A stretch of DNA of 48,516 nucleotides from Longimicrobium sp. Its GTDB lineage: Bacteria; Gemmatimonadota; Gemmatimonadetes; Longimicrobiales; Longimicrobiaceae. The first letter of the stretch is position 1; every line of letters starts with the position of its first letter. The stretch is from assembly GCA_036377595.1 (NCBI GenBank), contig DASUYB010000053.1, forward strand, positions 1-48,516, read 5' to 3'. The notes under the pieces are model-generated. The model was not told the origin of the DNA. It searched no databases and saw nothing but the letters and a program-made list of their open reading frames with translations. Made by a program: the position numbers and the translations under genes. Below, in pieces: positions 1 through 8,126 of this stretch.

Positions 1-52
1 TGTCTCGTTGATTTAGAAAAGTCCGGGGTTTGGTTGATTTAGAAATGTCCGG
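1..52. repeat. IS left end with two tandem terminal motifs
   Basis: Two copies of a 20-base motif at 7-26 and 33-52 differ by one base (GAAAAG versus GAAATG). The inverted right end shows the same arrangement. The transposase stop codon lies inside the first copy. Confidence 0.75.
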
Positions 53-1332
53 CGAAAGGTTCCTTGCTTGCGCCAGGGATGATCGGGCGCGGGTTTGTTG
101 GGTTTGGAAGTTGTTTGATCCCTCTTCTCCCGAGGAGGAGTGGCCCGCGGCGAAGCCGCGGAAGGGTCAGGGACGAACTCGGTGAGCTGGAGGTAGCGCT
201 CGCGCCAGCGGAAGCAAAGCGAGCCGTCCAGGCGTTGCTCGATGGTGAGGGTGCTTCCGGGCATGGAGGGAAGGGCCTCGGCCGGCCCGATCTGAAGGCA
301 GCGGCGCTTGTAGCGGATGGTGAAGTCGCGGGCGATCACGCGCTGCTCGGTGTGGGCGAAGAGGCGCTCCAGGTCTGCGTCGGGAGGGAGCGCGCGGTGG
401 GCGTCGACCGGCACGGCCGCAGCCATGGTGAAGCGCTCTTCCCACCACGGCAGGAAGACGTCCTCGAGGAAGCGGTTCGCGCCGTCGAGCGAGCAGACGC
501 CGGCGAGGCGCAGCTCCTTGATCAGCCGGTCCTGAAGCGTCTGGAAGAGGCGCTCCACCCGGCCCTTGGCCTGGGGTGAGAGCGCCAGGATCAGCTCGAT
601 GTCGAGTGCGTCGAGGGCGCGGCGGATGATCGAGTTCGTCTGCTCGCTCTCCCGGTCGTCCGCATGGCTGCGCGCCCGGCCTCCGAGGGAGTTGCGGAAG
701 TGCCCGGCCTGGTCGGTGTAGAGCGCTCCCATGCGTCCGAAGCGGCGCAGGTAGTCGACGATCAGCTGCCGGTTGGCCGCCCCGGTGTCGCGCGGGAAGA
801 ACCGTGCGTAGAGCCGGCTGGTGGCGTCGTCGATCATCGCGATCAGCACGATCTCCTCCGACGAGCGGTCCTCCAGCCACCGGTGGATCGAGGTGTCCAT
901 CTGCACCAGCTCGCCCGCGGCCGCGCGGCGTGGACGTCGGCGGCGGTGGCGAAGCTTGCGCTCACGGGGCTTCCATAATCCCGCCGCGATCATCCACGCG
1001 CGCAGCGTGTGCGGGCACAGCGGCCCGATCGCCGGATCGCGCGAGAGGTGCTCGGCCAGCAGTGTGGGGCCGAAGTCGTGGTAGGCAGGCTCGCGGGCCC
1101 GCTCCAGCGCCGCTGCACGCACAGCTTCGGGCAGACGCCGGTTCGAGGGCCGGTCACGACCACGGTGGATCACCGATGCGTCCCCCTCCTCCTCGAAGCG
1201 ACGCAGCATGCGATGGAAGTGCCGTGGGCAGACCCGGATCCGCCGCGCGCCTGCGGACGCGCTGAGCACTCCGTCGGATACCTGGTGCAGCACGATCAGA
1301 CGATCTCGATCTCGTGTGCTCAACTTTAGCAT
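13..1332 (-). CDS. ISNCY/IS481-like DDE transposase
   Basis: A 439-residue transposase. The N-terminus (about residues 1-115) is a helix-turn-helix region of the kind that binds IS ends. It is followed by a basic stretch and an RNase H-like integrase core. The catalytic triad can be read as the Asp of QMDTS, the Asp of YTDQA and the Glu of GRVERLF. The C-terminal about 110 residues form the usual beta-rich tail. ATG is at 1332-1330. The reading frame runs into the left terminal repeat, so its last residues (NQPNPGLF) are encoded by the repeat itself and the stop lies at 13-15. It is assigned to the ISNCY group by overall pattern; IS481 is the close alternative. No frameshift or internal stop is seen, so it is probably active. 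Confidence 0.85.
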   Translation of the reverse strand: MLKLSTRDRDRLIVLHQVSDGVLSASAGARRIRVCPRHFHRMLRRFEEEGDASVIHRGRDRPSNRRLPEAVRAAALERAREPAYHDFGPTLLAEHLSRDPAIGPLCPHTLRAWMIAAGLWKPRERKLRHRRRRPRRAAAGELVQMDTSIHRWLEDRSSEEIVLIAMIDDATSRLYARFFPRDTGAANRQLIVDYLRRFGRMGALYTDQAGHFRNSLGGRARSHADDRESEQTNSIIRRALDALDIELILALSPQAKGRVERLFQTLQDRLIKELRLAGVCSLDGANRFLEDVFLPWWEERFTMAAAVPVDAHRALPPDADLERLFAHTEQRVIARDFTIRYKRRCLQIGPAEALPSMPGSTLTIEQRLDGSLCFRWRERYLQLTEFVPDPSAASPRATPPREKRDQTTSKPNKPAPDHPWRKQGTFRRTFLNQPNPGLF

Positions 1333-1387
1333 CTCCTCGCTCCGTGGCAGGTGTCGCCGCCAGTGTGGGCGAACCTGCCCCGAAGGA

Positions 1388-1435
1388 GGACATTTCTATT
1401 TCAACCAACCCGGACATTTCTACTTCAACGCTACA
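1388..1435. repeat. IS right end with two tandem terminal motifs
   Basis: Read on the minus strand this end begins TGTAGCGTTGAAGTAGAAAT and carries a second motif about 20 bases further in. It matches the left end closely apart from a one-base indel in the spacer. Confidence 0.75.
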
Positions 1436-1528
1436 TCGACGGAGATGCGGGGCCTACACGTAATCCCCATCTCCCGCTACCTTTCTGCGCATCTCCCCCC
1501 GCTCCACCCCTGATCCACGTCTCCGAAG

Positions 1529-2506
1529 ATGATCCGCCGCGCCCTCCCCGCGCTCGCCCTGGCGTGCGCCGCCGCCTGCGTCGATGCCGGCCGCGGCGCT
1601 CAGATCGCGCCCGCCGCCAGCGCGTTCCTCGAACCGCGCGGTGCGCCGTCGTCTCCGGCCGTGTCGACGCAGGCGGACGCGTTCCTGGTGTGGTCGGCGG
1701 ATTCGGCGGCGGCGGAGACGGTGTGGCTGGACGCGGGCGGCCGCGCCGTGGCCCAGCGCCCCGAGGTGGTGATCGCCGCGGGCGGGGCGATGTGGACGTG
1801 GCGGAAGGGCACGGGCATGGCGAAAGGGATCGAATGCCAGTGCATGCAGAAGCACGACTTCGATCCCGGCGCGCACTGCCCGGCCCAGGCGCAGGTGGAG
1901 GTCGCCGACGTCGTGGACCTGGTGAGCGGGCGCCGGGCGTCGCTCCTGGCCGTGCCGGACAGCGTGGAAGGAATGGCGCCGGTGGAGCAGCGTGCCGAGC
2001 CGCTGTCCAGCGCCGGCCCGTTCCTCTTCGCCGTGGTCCGCAGCTACGCCAACGCGTGTGGCGCGCACGGGTCCGAGGGCGTGGAGAAGCCCGTGTTCGA
2101 CCTCTCCGCGGAGGCGAGGGAGACGGACCTGCTGGGCGGCGACACGGCGGCGGTGCTGGCGCGCGAGGGCGCGGCCGCACGCCGCGCGCTGGAGCAGGCC
2201 GGCGACGCGTGGACGCCGCTGCAGGAGTTCCGCCTGTCCGCCGTCGAGGCGCGGTGGACGCCGGCGGGCGCGCTGGAAGTGGGCTATCGCTTCTCCGCCG
2301 GCGCCTGCTACGCGTGCACCGATGGCGAGTCGAGCGCCTACAACACCTCCACGCTCGTCCCCGCGCAATCTCCGCCCGCGAAGCTGGCCGCGTGGATGCA
2401 GGCGCCCGAGGCGGTGCGGCGCTGGTGGCGCGAGCATCCTCCGCGCGAGCACGCCGGGTGGAGCGCCGCACCGGCGGACGGGCTCGCGCGCTTCCGGTCA
2501 CCGTGA
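1529..2506 (+). CDS. Predicted lipoprotein of unknown function
   Basis: A 325-residue protein that I do not recognise. It opens with MIRR and a short Ala/Leu-rich hydrophobic stretch ending in cysteines at residues 13 and 17, which fits a lipoprotein signal (AAAC then Val-Asp). The mature part has several cysteines (CQC near 100, CYAC near 260) that could form disulfides or bind metal. No catalytic motif is evident. The ATG at 1529 is the first start after the IS end, and the purine-rich CCGAAG before it is only a weak ribosome site. The neighbours (IS upstream, mqnA downstream) give no functional hint. The third-position GC bias is strong, so the frame is very likely real. Confidence 0.65.
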   Translation: MIRRALPALALACAAACVDAGRGAQIAPAASAFLEPRGAPSSPAVSTQADAFLVWSADSAAAETVWLDAGGRAVAQRPEVVIAAGGAMWTWRKGTGMAKGIECQCMQKHDFDPGAHCPAQAQVEVADVVDLVSGRRASLLAVPDSVEGMAPVEQRAEPLSSAGPFLFAVVRSYANACGAHGSEGVEKPVFDLSAEARETDLLGGDTAAVLAREGAAARRALEQAGDAWTPLQEFRLSAVEARWTPAGALEVGYRFSAGACYACTDGESSAYNTSTLVPAQSPPAKLAAWMQAPEAVRRWWREHPPREHAGWSAAPADGLARFRSP

Positions 2507-2613
2507 CGCGTATTCGACCGGGACGGTATTGACGGCGGAGGGCGAGGGGCCGAGCTTGGCGGCGCCGGTGCACGAGCGTGTGCCGGCGCGCTTGTTTGCC
2601 GCAGACGATCGAC

Positions 2614-3450
2614 GTGACGCAAGACGAATCTCGCCCGCTCCGGCTGGGCCACATCATCTACAGCAACTGCTTTCCCGTCCACGCGCGGCTGATGGACTGC
2701 GGCGCACCGGAGGGGATCACCCTGACCGAGGGCACCCCCGGCGTGCTGAACGGGATGCTGGAGCGCGGCGAGATCGACGTGGCGCCGTCGTCCAGCATCG
2801 AGTACGCGCGCCACGCCGACCGCTACCGCATCCTTCCCGACCTGGTGATCGGCTCGCGCGGGCCGGTGCGCAGCATCCTCTTCCTCTCCCGCCGCGACCC
2901 GGCGGAGCTGGGCGATTCGGCCGTCGCCATGCCGACCGCGTCGGCCACGTCGGTGGTGCTGCTGAAGATCCTGCTGGCGAAGAAGTGGGGCGTGCGGCCG
3001 CGCACCTTCTGGTTCGACCAGGCGCGCGACGACGCGTTCGAGCAGGGCGCCGACGCCGCGCTGTTCATCGGCGACGTGGCGCTGCGCGACAGGCTGCACG
3101 CCGAGATGCCGTTCCGCTACGACCTGGGCCAGGTGTGGTGGGAGATGACGGGGCTGCCGTTCGCCTTCGCCGTGTGGCAGGCGGCGGGGGGATCGGACGC
3201 GCAGCTGCGGCGGCTGCACCGCGTGCTGCTGGAGTCGCGCGCGTACGGATGCGGGCACCGCGCCGAGCTGGCCGCGCGCTGGGCGCCGCGCTTCGGCTTC
3301 ACCCCCGAGTTCCTGGACGCGTACTGGGCCGGCCTGTCGTTCGACCTCGACGGGGCGATGATCGAGGGGCTGCGCACCTACTACCGCCTGGCCGCGGAGA
3401 TCGGCGAGATCGACCGCGCACCCGAGCTGCGCTGGGTGGACGCCGGGTAG
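2614..3450 (+). CDS. mqnA: Chorismate dehydratase MqnA (futalosine menaquinone pathway)
   Basis: MqnA converts chorismate to 3-[(1-carboxyvinyl)oxy]benzoate, the first committed step of menaquinone synthesis by the futalosine route, in the cytoplasm. The protein has the family's periplasmic-binding-like fold. The N-terminus reads LRLGHIIYSNCFPVH, followed by EGTPGVLN and DVAPSSSIEYA, motifs typical of MqnA. The centre has TSVVLLK and FIGDVALRD, and the end has YWAGLSFDLD. GTG at 2614 puts the start eight codons before the conserved RLGHI. An in-frame GTG at 2578 would add 12 unconserved residues. Length (278 aa) is normal. No other menaquinone gene lies in the window, so it is an orphan here. 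A hairpin terminator follows. Confidence 0.88.
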   Translation: MTQDESRPLRLGHIIYSNCFPVHARLMDCGAPEGITLTEGTPGVLNGMLERGEIDVAPSSSIEYARHADRYRILPDLVIGSRGPVRSILFLSRRDPAELGDSAVAMPTASATSVVLLKILLAKKWGVRPRTFWFDQARDDAFEQGADAALFIGDVALRDRLHAEMPFRYDLGQVWWEMTGLPFAFAVWQAAGGSDAQLRRLHRVLLESRAYGCGHRAELAARWAPRFGFTPEFLDAYWAGLSFDLDGAMIEGLRTYYRLAAEIGEIDRAPELRWVDAG

Positions 3451-3478
3451 GCGATCGCATCTCGCGTGAGATGAAGAC

Positions 3479-3511
3479 GCGGGCACCCGGCCGGTCGCGC
3501 TGGGTGCCCGC
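3479..3511. terminator. Bidirectional hairpin between convergent genes
   Basis: A perfect 10-base-pair stem (GCGGGCACCC at 3479-3488 with GGGTGCCCGC at 3502-3511) around a 13-base loop. It lies between the stop of mqnA and the stop of the convergent minus-strand gene. There is no strong T run, so it is a likely but not certain terminator. Confidence 0.6.
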
Positions 3512-3544
3512 TTCGTCATGGGGATGCGCTTCGCGGCGATGCGC

Positions 3545-4521
3545 TCACGGCCGCTGGTTCGCGAGCGGCGACCGGGGGACCAGCGTGGCGGCCACCTGGA
3601 AGCTCCCCGCCTGCGCGCCGGTGAGCGTGCGCGTGGTCTGATAGCTTCCCGTCGCCGCGGCGTCGCTCGGCGCGATGGAGAGATCCTGCCGGTCGCCGCC
3701 CTCCATCCCCACCACCGACGGCGTGCGGTTCTCCAGCCGCACGGCCACCGTGCTGTCGATCCCCTCGAGTCCCGTCACCTGCACCGTGAGCGTGGTGCGC
3801 TCGCCGCGCAGCAGGCTGGTGCGCGGCGCGCTCAGGCGCACGCCGATGCTGCGGTACGGCCCGCTCGCCGTCCCCTCTCCCTCGCGCAGCTCGATCTGCG
3901 TGGGGCCGGGCCGGTCATCTCGCGCGGGCTCTCCACCACCAGCTTGCGCGGCGACTCCGCCAGCGGACGAACCGGGCGCCCGCCCACGCCCACCCTGGTG
4001 TTGTCAAAGCTGCCGTCGAACGGGCCCGGGATCTCCAGCGGCTTCCCCTGCTGGCCGATGCGCGGAAGCTGCCAGCTCTCCGGGCGCGGCGCGTCGTTCG
4101 GGGGATGGGGCACGGCGCCGGCGACGGGCACCTCCGCCCGCGCCACCTCGCGTCCCGAGCGGTCGCGCAGCACGGCGGCCGCCATGCCGCCGCCCAGCGC
4201 CGCGGGAATCGTCCATCTCAGCACGCGCGCGGAGACGGCCGTGCGCGACTCTCCCATCTCCACCACGTAGCCGTTCAGCTCGTCCTCGGCGCGCCGGCGC
4301 TCGCGGTCGCCGCGGCCCTCCGGCTCGGCCACGACGGTGCCGGAGATCACGTCCCCCGCCGCCATGTCGTCGGGGAGGCGCACCACCACGCGCCCCTGCG
4401 GCACCGCGAAGGTGGCCGTGTGGAGCCCGGCGCCGGTGACGGCGCGCGCCTCCTGCGCGCGCATGGGATCCGCCGCCAGGGTGAGGAGGGCACAGCAGAG
4501 GGGGATGGAGACGCGATGCAT
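3545..4521 (-). pseudogene. Exported protein with Ig-like C-terminus, interrupted by a one-base frameshift
   Basis: Two overlapping minus-strand frames form one gene. The first starts with ATG at 4521, with AGGCAGG before it, and a signal peptide (MHRVSIPLCC to MRAQ-EA). It reads well to about 3912. The second frame reads TQIELREGEG straight on and continues through LLRGERTTLTV to the stop at 3545. Adding one base to the G run at 3902-3905 (C run in the coding sense) joins them into about 325 residues. The rebuilt protein is a secreted beta-rich protein with a proline-rich middle and a C-terminal domain resembling bacterial Ig or carrier folds. Function is unknown. A real disruption and a homopolymer sequencing error are both possible. 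Confidence 0.6.
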
Positions 4522-4919
4522 GGTGCACCTGCCTTTCCGCGTGGCGGCCGGAACGGCGACGGCGCGGGCCGGGACGTCGTCCCCGGTCCGCCACGACAGG
4601 TGTCCGGGCGAGCGTCGATTCGCTCGCTCGCGATGTGGATCGCTCCCGGTCACGCGCCCGAGCGGCTACGCGGGAGGGAGGCGCCGGAGGGCGGGGCGCG
4701 CGGAAGAGCGCGGGCGTCGCGGCGCGGGAGGCGGCGGGGGCGTGGATGCGCGCCCCGCTGCAATTCTGCGGAGGCCGCGCGACGGCGCAAGAAAACGTTT
4801 GGGCGCCGCACCAAACACTTGACGATGCGCGGCGCCGCGCATAAACAATCCATCACCGCAGACGATCCATCACCGGCGCCCCGCCCCCCCCGCCCCGAGC
4901 TCTCCCGGAGAACGGACGA
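4522..4919. other. Divergent intergenic region
   Basis: This stretch separates the minus-strand exported gene from the plus-strand NlpE-META gene. It is very GC-rich up to about 4790 and then AT-richer, where a promoter for the rightward gene is proposed. Open frames here show no family resemblance and look like GC-rich artefacts. Confidence 0.5.
4819..4847 (+). promoter_or_regulatory. Sigma-70-type promoter of the NlpE-META gene
   Basis: TTGACG (4819-4824) and TAAACA (4842-4847) are separated by 17 bases. They lie about 75 bases before the ATG at 4920, in a local drop of GC content. Confidence 0.5.
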
Positions 4920-5963
4920 ATGCGCTCCCGCGCGCTCCTCGCCATCCTCGCCCTGGCCCCGCTCCTTCCGCAGCGCGTGAACGCCCAGCGGCCGCCCGCC
5001 GACACCGCGTGGGCGCTGGCCGCGCCCGTCACCTACGCGGGCGACCTGCCTTGCGCGGAGTGCGCGGCCATCCACCGCACCCTCACGCTGCGCCCCGACG
5101 GCAGCTACCTGAGCCGCGACGTGTACCGTGGCGCCGCGGGCGACACGGCGGAGATGGCGGAGATGGGGCGCTGGAGCGTGACCCCCGACGCGCGCCGGCT
5201 GACGCTGCGCGGCGGCGGCGCGCCGATGCACTTCGCCGTGCGCGGGCCGGCGACGCTCCGGATGCTCGACGCGGACGGGAACGAGATCGCCAGCCGCACG
5301 CAGTACGACCTGGAGCGCGCGGCCGAGGCCGACACCTCGTCGCCGGCGCTGCCGTTGCTGGGCGCGTTCGCGTACATGGCCGACGCAGCGACCTTCGTCG
5401 ACTGCGCCAGCGGGGTGCAGCTGGGCGTGCCCGCCGCGGGCGACTTCGCCTCGCTGGAGCGCGCGTACCAGCAGGCGCAGCACGCGCCCGGCGCCGCCGT
5501 CCCCGTCCGTCTCCAGGGCCGCGTCACCCCGCGCCCCGCCGGCGAGGAGGGCGCCGGCGGGGTGCTGACGGTGGAGCGCTTCACCGAGCTGCAGGCCGAC
5601 GCGCGCTGCCCGGCGGCGGACGCGGGCGCGCGGCTGGAGGAGGGGACGTGGACGCTGGCCGACGTGGGCGGGATGGCGCCCGCCGCCGGAGAGCCCGCGC
5701 CCACGCTGGCCCTGCAGCCCGGCGAGCGCACCGCCAACGGCTTCGCGGGGTGCAACCAGTTCTTCGGGCGCTACCTGCGCCGCGGCACCGACCTGCGCTT
5801 CGAGGCGCTCACCACCACGCGCATGGCGTGCGACGCCACGGCCGCGCTGGAGGCGCGCTACCTGGCGGCCCTGCGCGCCGCCACCCGCTTCGAGCTGGGC
5901 GCCGACGACTCCCTCACCCTGTACGCCGGCGGCCGCCTGCTCGCCACCTTCGTGCGGATGTGA
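4920..5963 (+). CDS. Envelope protein with NlpE N-terminal and META (HslJ-like) domains
   Basis: A 347-residue exported protein. Residues 1-22 are a signal peptide ending NAQ. Residues about 38-130 match the NlpE N-terminal domain: TYAGDLPCAECAAIHRTL, with a CxxC at 45-48, then LRPDGSYLSRDVY. Residues about 235-347 are a META domain, with WTLADVGG, FAGCNQFFGRY, TTTRMAC and the final LATFVRM. In E. coli, NlpE is an outer-membrane lipoprotein that senses copper or adhesion stress, and META proteins are heat-shock or motility envelope factors. Here both are on one soluble exported chain without a lipobox, so a periplasmic stress or metal-related role is an inference. The start is supported by the signal peptide and by GGAG at 4905-4910. 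Confidence 0.8.
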   Translation: MRSRALLAILALAPLLPQRVNAQRPPADTAWALAAPVTYAGDLPCAECAAIHRTLTLRPDGSYLSRDVYRGAAGDTAEMAEMGRWSVTPDARRLTLRGGGAPMHFAVRGPATLRMLDADGNEIASRTQYDLERAAEADTSSPALPLLGAFAYMADAATFVDCASGVQLGVPAAGDFASLERAYQQAQHAPGAAVPVRLQGRVTPRPAGEEGAGGVLTVERFTELQADARCPAADAGARLEEGTWTLADVGGMAPAAGEPAPTLALQPGERTANGFAGCNQFFGRYLRRGTDLRFEALTTTRMACDATAALEARYLAALRAATRFELGADDSLTLYAGGRLLATFVRM

Positions 5964-6377
5964 GCCGCCGGGATCCCCCGAAGCAGGGGATCCCATCCCG
6001 GTCCAGAATCCGCTCTCGCTCCTTTGATGCCGCCGACGGCACACTGCTGTATCCGCTCCGCCTGACGTTCCCCTCCTTTCCGCTCCTTATCCCGCCTTCG
6101 GGTCAGCGCGTTCATTTCGTTCCTATCATACAACTCTGGACACCCGCCGAGTTCCGCTCCCGTCCTAGTTCCGAATTTTGTCCCGTCTGTTTCCGTCCAC
6201 TTCAATTACAGGTACAAACCTTTGCGAGAAGGGTACTTAGATGAACAAATGGGCAGAGTGCACCCAATCCACGCTGCGGCTCTGCTCCTTGGGCGGCATG
6301 CATGTTGCGCAAGGTGCACGCCCTCATTCCGGACAGTGTCCGGAAGTGCCGTCGAATCGATTTTGCGATTCTGGAGA
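5964..6377. other. Lower-GC intergenic region
   Basis: GC content falls clearly between about 6040 and 6360 compared with the flanks. Apart from the perfect palindrome at 6327-6345, I see no convincing gene. Short open frames starting at 6222 and 6241 lack coding character before 6378. Confidence 0.5.
6327..6345. promoter_or_regulatory. Perfect palindrome, possible operator
   Basis: TTCCGGACA, one central G, then TGTCCGGAA: two perfect 9-base arms. It lies 32 bases before the start codon at 6378, in the AT-richer upstream region. Its size and symmetry fit a dimeric regulator site; the regulator is unknown. Confidence 0.45.
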
Positions 6378-6668
6378 ATGCTCAGCACGCCCCCTCCCGC
6401 GGAGGCCGCCGAGGCGGCGGAGCTCCGCGGACGGATCTTCACCGACCTGGACCGGCTGGCCTTCGCGCTGGAGATGGAGGCCGCGGCGCTGCTCGAGCTG
6501 GGGCGCGAGGCCGAGGCCGGCCGGGTGCAGGAGCAGCGGCTGGGGGTGCGGCTGGCGCAGCGGCTGGTCGCGGGCGTGTGGGCCGACGAGGTGAACGGGC
6601 GGCTGCAGCGCTGGGCCGCGGAGTACGACGCCCGCCTGGCGCCGCCGGCGCCGGTGGCCGCGGGCTGA
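6378..6668 (+). CDS. Small helical hypothetical protein
   Basis: A 96-residue protein starting MLSTPPPAEA. It is dominated by Ala, Glu, Leu and Arg with a heptad-like pattern (residues about 10-80), so it should be an alpha-helical hairpin or coiled coil. It has no signal peptide and no recognised domain. ATG at 6378 is preceded by TGGAGA at a short spacing. The frame is open back to 6222, but the earlier part has poor coding character, which supports the internal start. Its position behind a palindrome suggests a regulated small gene. Codon bias fits the genome. Confidence 0.5.
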   Translation: MLSTPPPAEAAEAAELRGRIFTDLDRLAFALEMEAAALLELGREAEAGRVQEQRLGVRLAQRLVAGVWADEVNGRLQRWAAEYDARLAPPAPVAAG

Positions 6669-6987
6669 AGGAGCGGGACCGGGAGCCGCGCGCTCCTGGG
6701 CACAGACGGGGCCGGTTGACGGGAAACTCACGCATCCGGCCGCACGCGACCCCACCGTCGCCCGGGTGTGTCGACGTGGCGGCGGTTCGCGTGAAAGGCA
6801 GTCCCCACCCGGCGGGATTGCTACCAAAGTGGTCCGGATCTCGCGTTTACCTCGTCCTCTTTTTCTCCAGGAGGACGACGAGAAACGTGTTTCGGGGAAC
6901 GCGGCGAATCCGCCTTCGCGTTTGCCAAGGTGCGTAGAGGATACGCGGCAGGGGCCGCGCGACAATCGAACAGCGGGAGGAGCTTCA
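6669..6987. other. Leader region of the glycan cluster
   Basis: 319 bases upstream of the first epimerase gene. It holds a hairpin with 8-base arms (TCGTCCTC at 6852-6859, GAGGACGA at 6871-6878, T-rich loop) and a small inverted repeat GAAAC-gt-GTTTC at 6882-6893. The promoter of the cluster is probably here, but no clear pair of -35/-10 boxes was found. Confidence 0.4.
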
Positions 6988-8112
6988 GTGGCTCGCAAGG
7001 TACTGGTGACGGGCGGGGCGGGGTTCGTGGGAAGCCACTTGGTGGACGAGCTGCTCGCCCGCGGCGACACGGTCCGCATCTTCGACAACCTCGACCCGCA
7101 GGTGCACGGACCCGCGCGGCGCAGGCCGGCCTGGGTTCCCGAAGACGCGGAGTTCATCGAGGCCGACGTGCGCGACCGGGACGCGCTCCGTCGGGCGCTC
7201 TCCGGCGCGGAGGTGGTCTACCACCTGGCGGCCGCGGTGGGCGTGGGCCAGTCGATGTACCAGGTGGCCGACTACACCGAGGTCAACACCATGGGCACGG
7301 CCCACCTCCTCCAGGCGCTGGTGGACGACCGAGGCGTCGTCGAACGGCTGGTGGTGGCCTCGTCGATGTCGATCTACGGCGAGGGGCGCTACGTCCGCCC
7401 CGACGGGCGCGAGCCGCTGACCGGCGCCCGATCGCTCGACCAGCTGCGCACGCACGACTGGGAGCTCCGCGACCCCGACGGCGTCACCCTCCGCCCCGTT
7501 TCCACCGACGAGTCCAAGCCGCTCGACGCCACCTCCATCTACGCGCTGACCAAGGCCGACCAGGAGCGCATGGTGCTGATGATCGGCGGCGCGTACGGCA
7601 TCCCGAGCGTGGCCCTGCGCTTCTTCAACATCTACGGCCCGCGCCAGGCGCTCTCGAACCCGTACACCGGCGTGGCCGCCATCTTCTCGTCGCGCCTGCT
7701 GAACGGCCAGCCGCCGCTGGTCTACGAGGACGGCGAGCAGCGGCGCGACTTCGTGAGCGTGCACGACGTCGTGCAGGCGCTCCTTCTCGCGGCGGAAGAG
7801 GAGGCCGCGGTGGGGAAGGCCTTCAACGTGGGCTCCGGCCGGGCCGTCTCCGTGCGCGAGGTGGCGGAGACGCTGGCGTCGGTGATGGGAACGGAGATCG
7901 AGCCGGAGGTGACGGGAAAGTACCGGGTGGGCGACATCCGCAACTGCTACGCGGACATCTCGCTCGCCCGCGAGGTGCTGGGCTACGAGCCGCGGGTGGC
8001 GTTCCGCCCAGGGATGGAAGAGCTGGTGGGATGGCTTCGGGAGCAGGAGCGGCCCGACAGCGCGGTCGAGGCGCACGCCGCCGAGCTCGCCGCGCGCGGA
8101 CTCACGCTGTGA
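6988..8112 (+). CDS. NAD-dependent epimerase/dehydratase (extended SDR)
   Basis: A 374-residue extended short-chain dehydrogenase acting on a nucleotide-activated sugar. It has the NAD-binding GGAGFVG at residues 9-15, NLDPQ after the second strand, Ser-Ser-Met at 125-127 and the catalytic Tyr185-x3-Lys189 in YALTK. RFFNIYGPRQ and YEDGEQRRDFV are typical of the UDP-glucose 4-epimerase group. The start is GTG at 6988 with a strong GGGAGGAG site at 6975-6982. It is the first gene of a rightward cluster; the next gene begins 14 bases after its stop. The exact substrate cannot be read from the sequence. Confidence 0.85.
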   Translation: MARKVLVTGGAGFVGSHLVDELLARGDTVRIFDNLDPQVHGPARRRPAWVPEDAEFIEADVRDRDALRRALSGAEVVYHLAAAVGVGQSMYQVADYTEVNTMGTAHLLQALVDDRGVVERLVVASSMSIYGEGRYVRPDGREPLTGARSLDQLRTHDWELRDPDGVTLRPVSTDESKPLDATSIYALTKADQERMVLMIGGAYGIPSVALRFFNIYGPRQALSNPYTGVAAIFSSRLLNGQPPLVYEDGEQRRDFVSVHDVVQALLLAAEEEAAVGKAFNVGSGRAVSVREVAETLASVMGTEIEPEVTGKYRVGDIRNCYADISLAREVLGYEPRVAFRPGMEELVGWLREQERPDSAVEAHAAELAARGLTL

Positions 8113-8126
8113 GGGAGATCGAGACG

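Larger units (their letters stand above)
1..1435 (-). mobile_element. Insertion sequence, ISNCY/IS481-like, with tandem-repeat termini
   Basis: One transposase gene is flanked by related ends. The left end (1-52) and the reverse complement of the right end (1388-1435) both start TGT and each carries two tandem copies of a motif close to GTTGATTTAGAAATGTCCGG. The copies lie at 7-26 and 33-52 on the left, and 1410-1429 and 1388-1405 (inverted) on the right. Such doubled terminal motifs are likely transposase binding sites. The element may begin exactly at base 1 or just outside the window, so a target-site duplication cannot be checked. Because one gene and both ends are present, it is probably intact. 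Confidence 0.8.

Noticed and set aside
1431-2657. A long minus-strand frame opposite the first lipoprotein gene
   Set aside because: It is Arg/Pro-rich with no motif; the plus strand has a signal peptide and better coding character.
4650-6044. A long minus-strand frame opposite the NlpE-META gene
   Set aside because: Both domains are recognisable on the plus strand, and the opposing frame has no family resemblance.
6241-6594. Short plus-strand frame starting MNKWAEC
   Set aside because: It is Cys/Ser/Arg-rich with no conservation and overlaps the better-supported frame starting at 6378.
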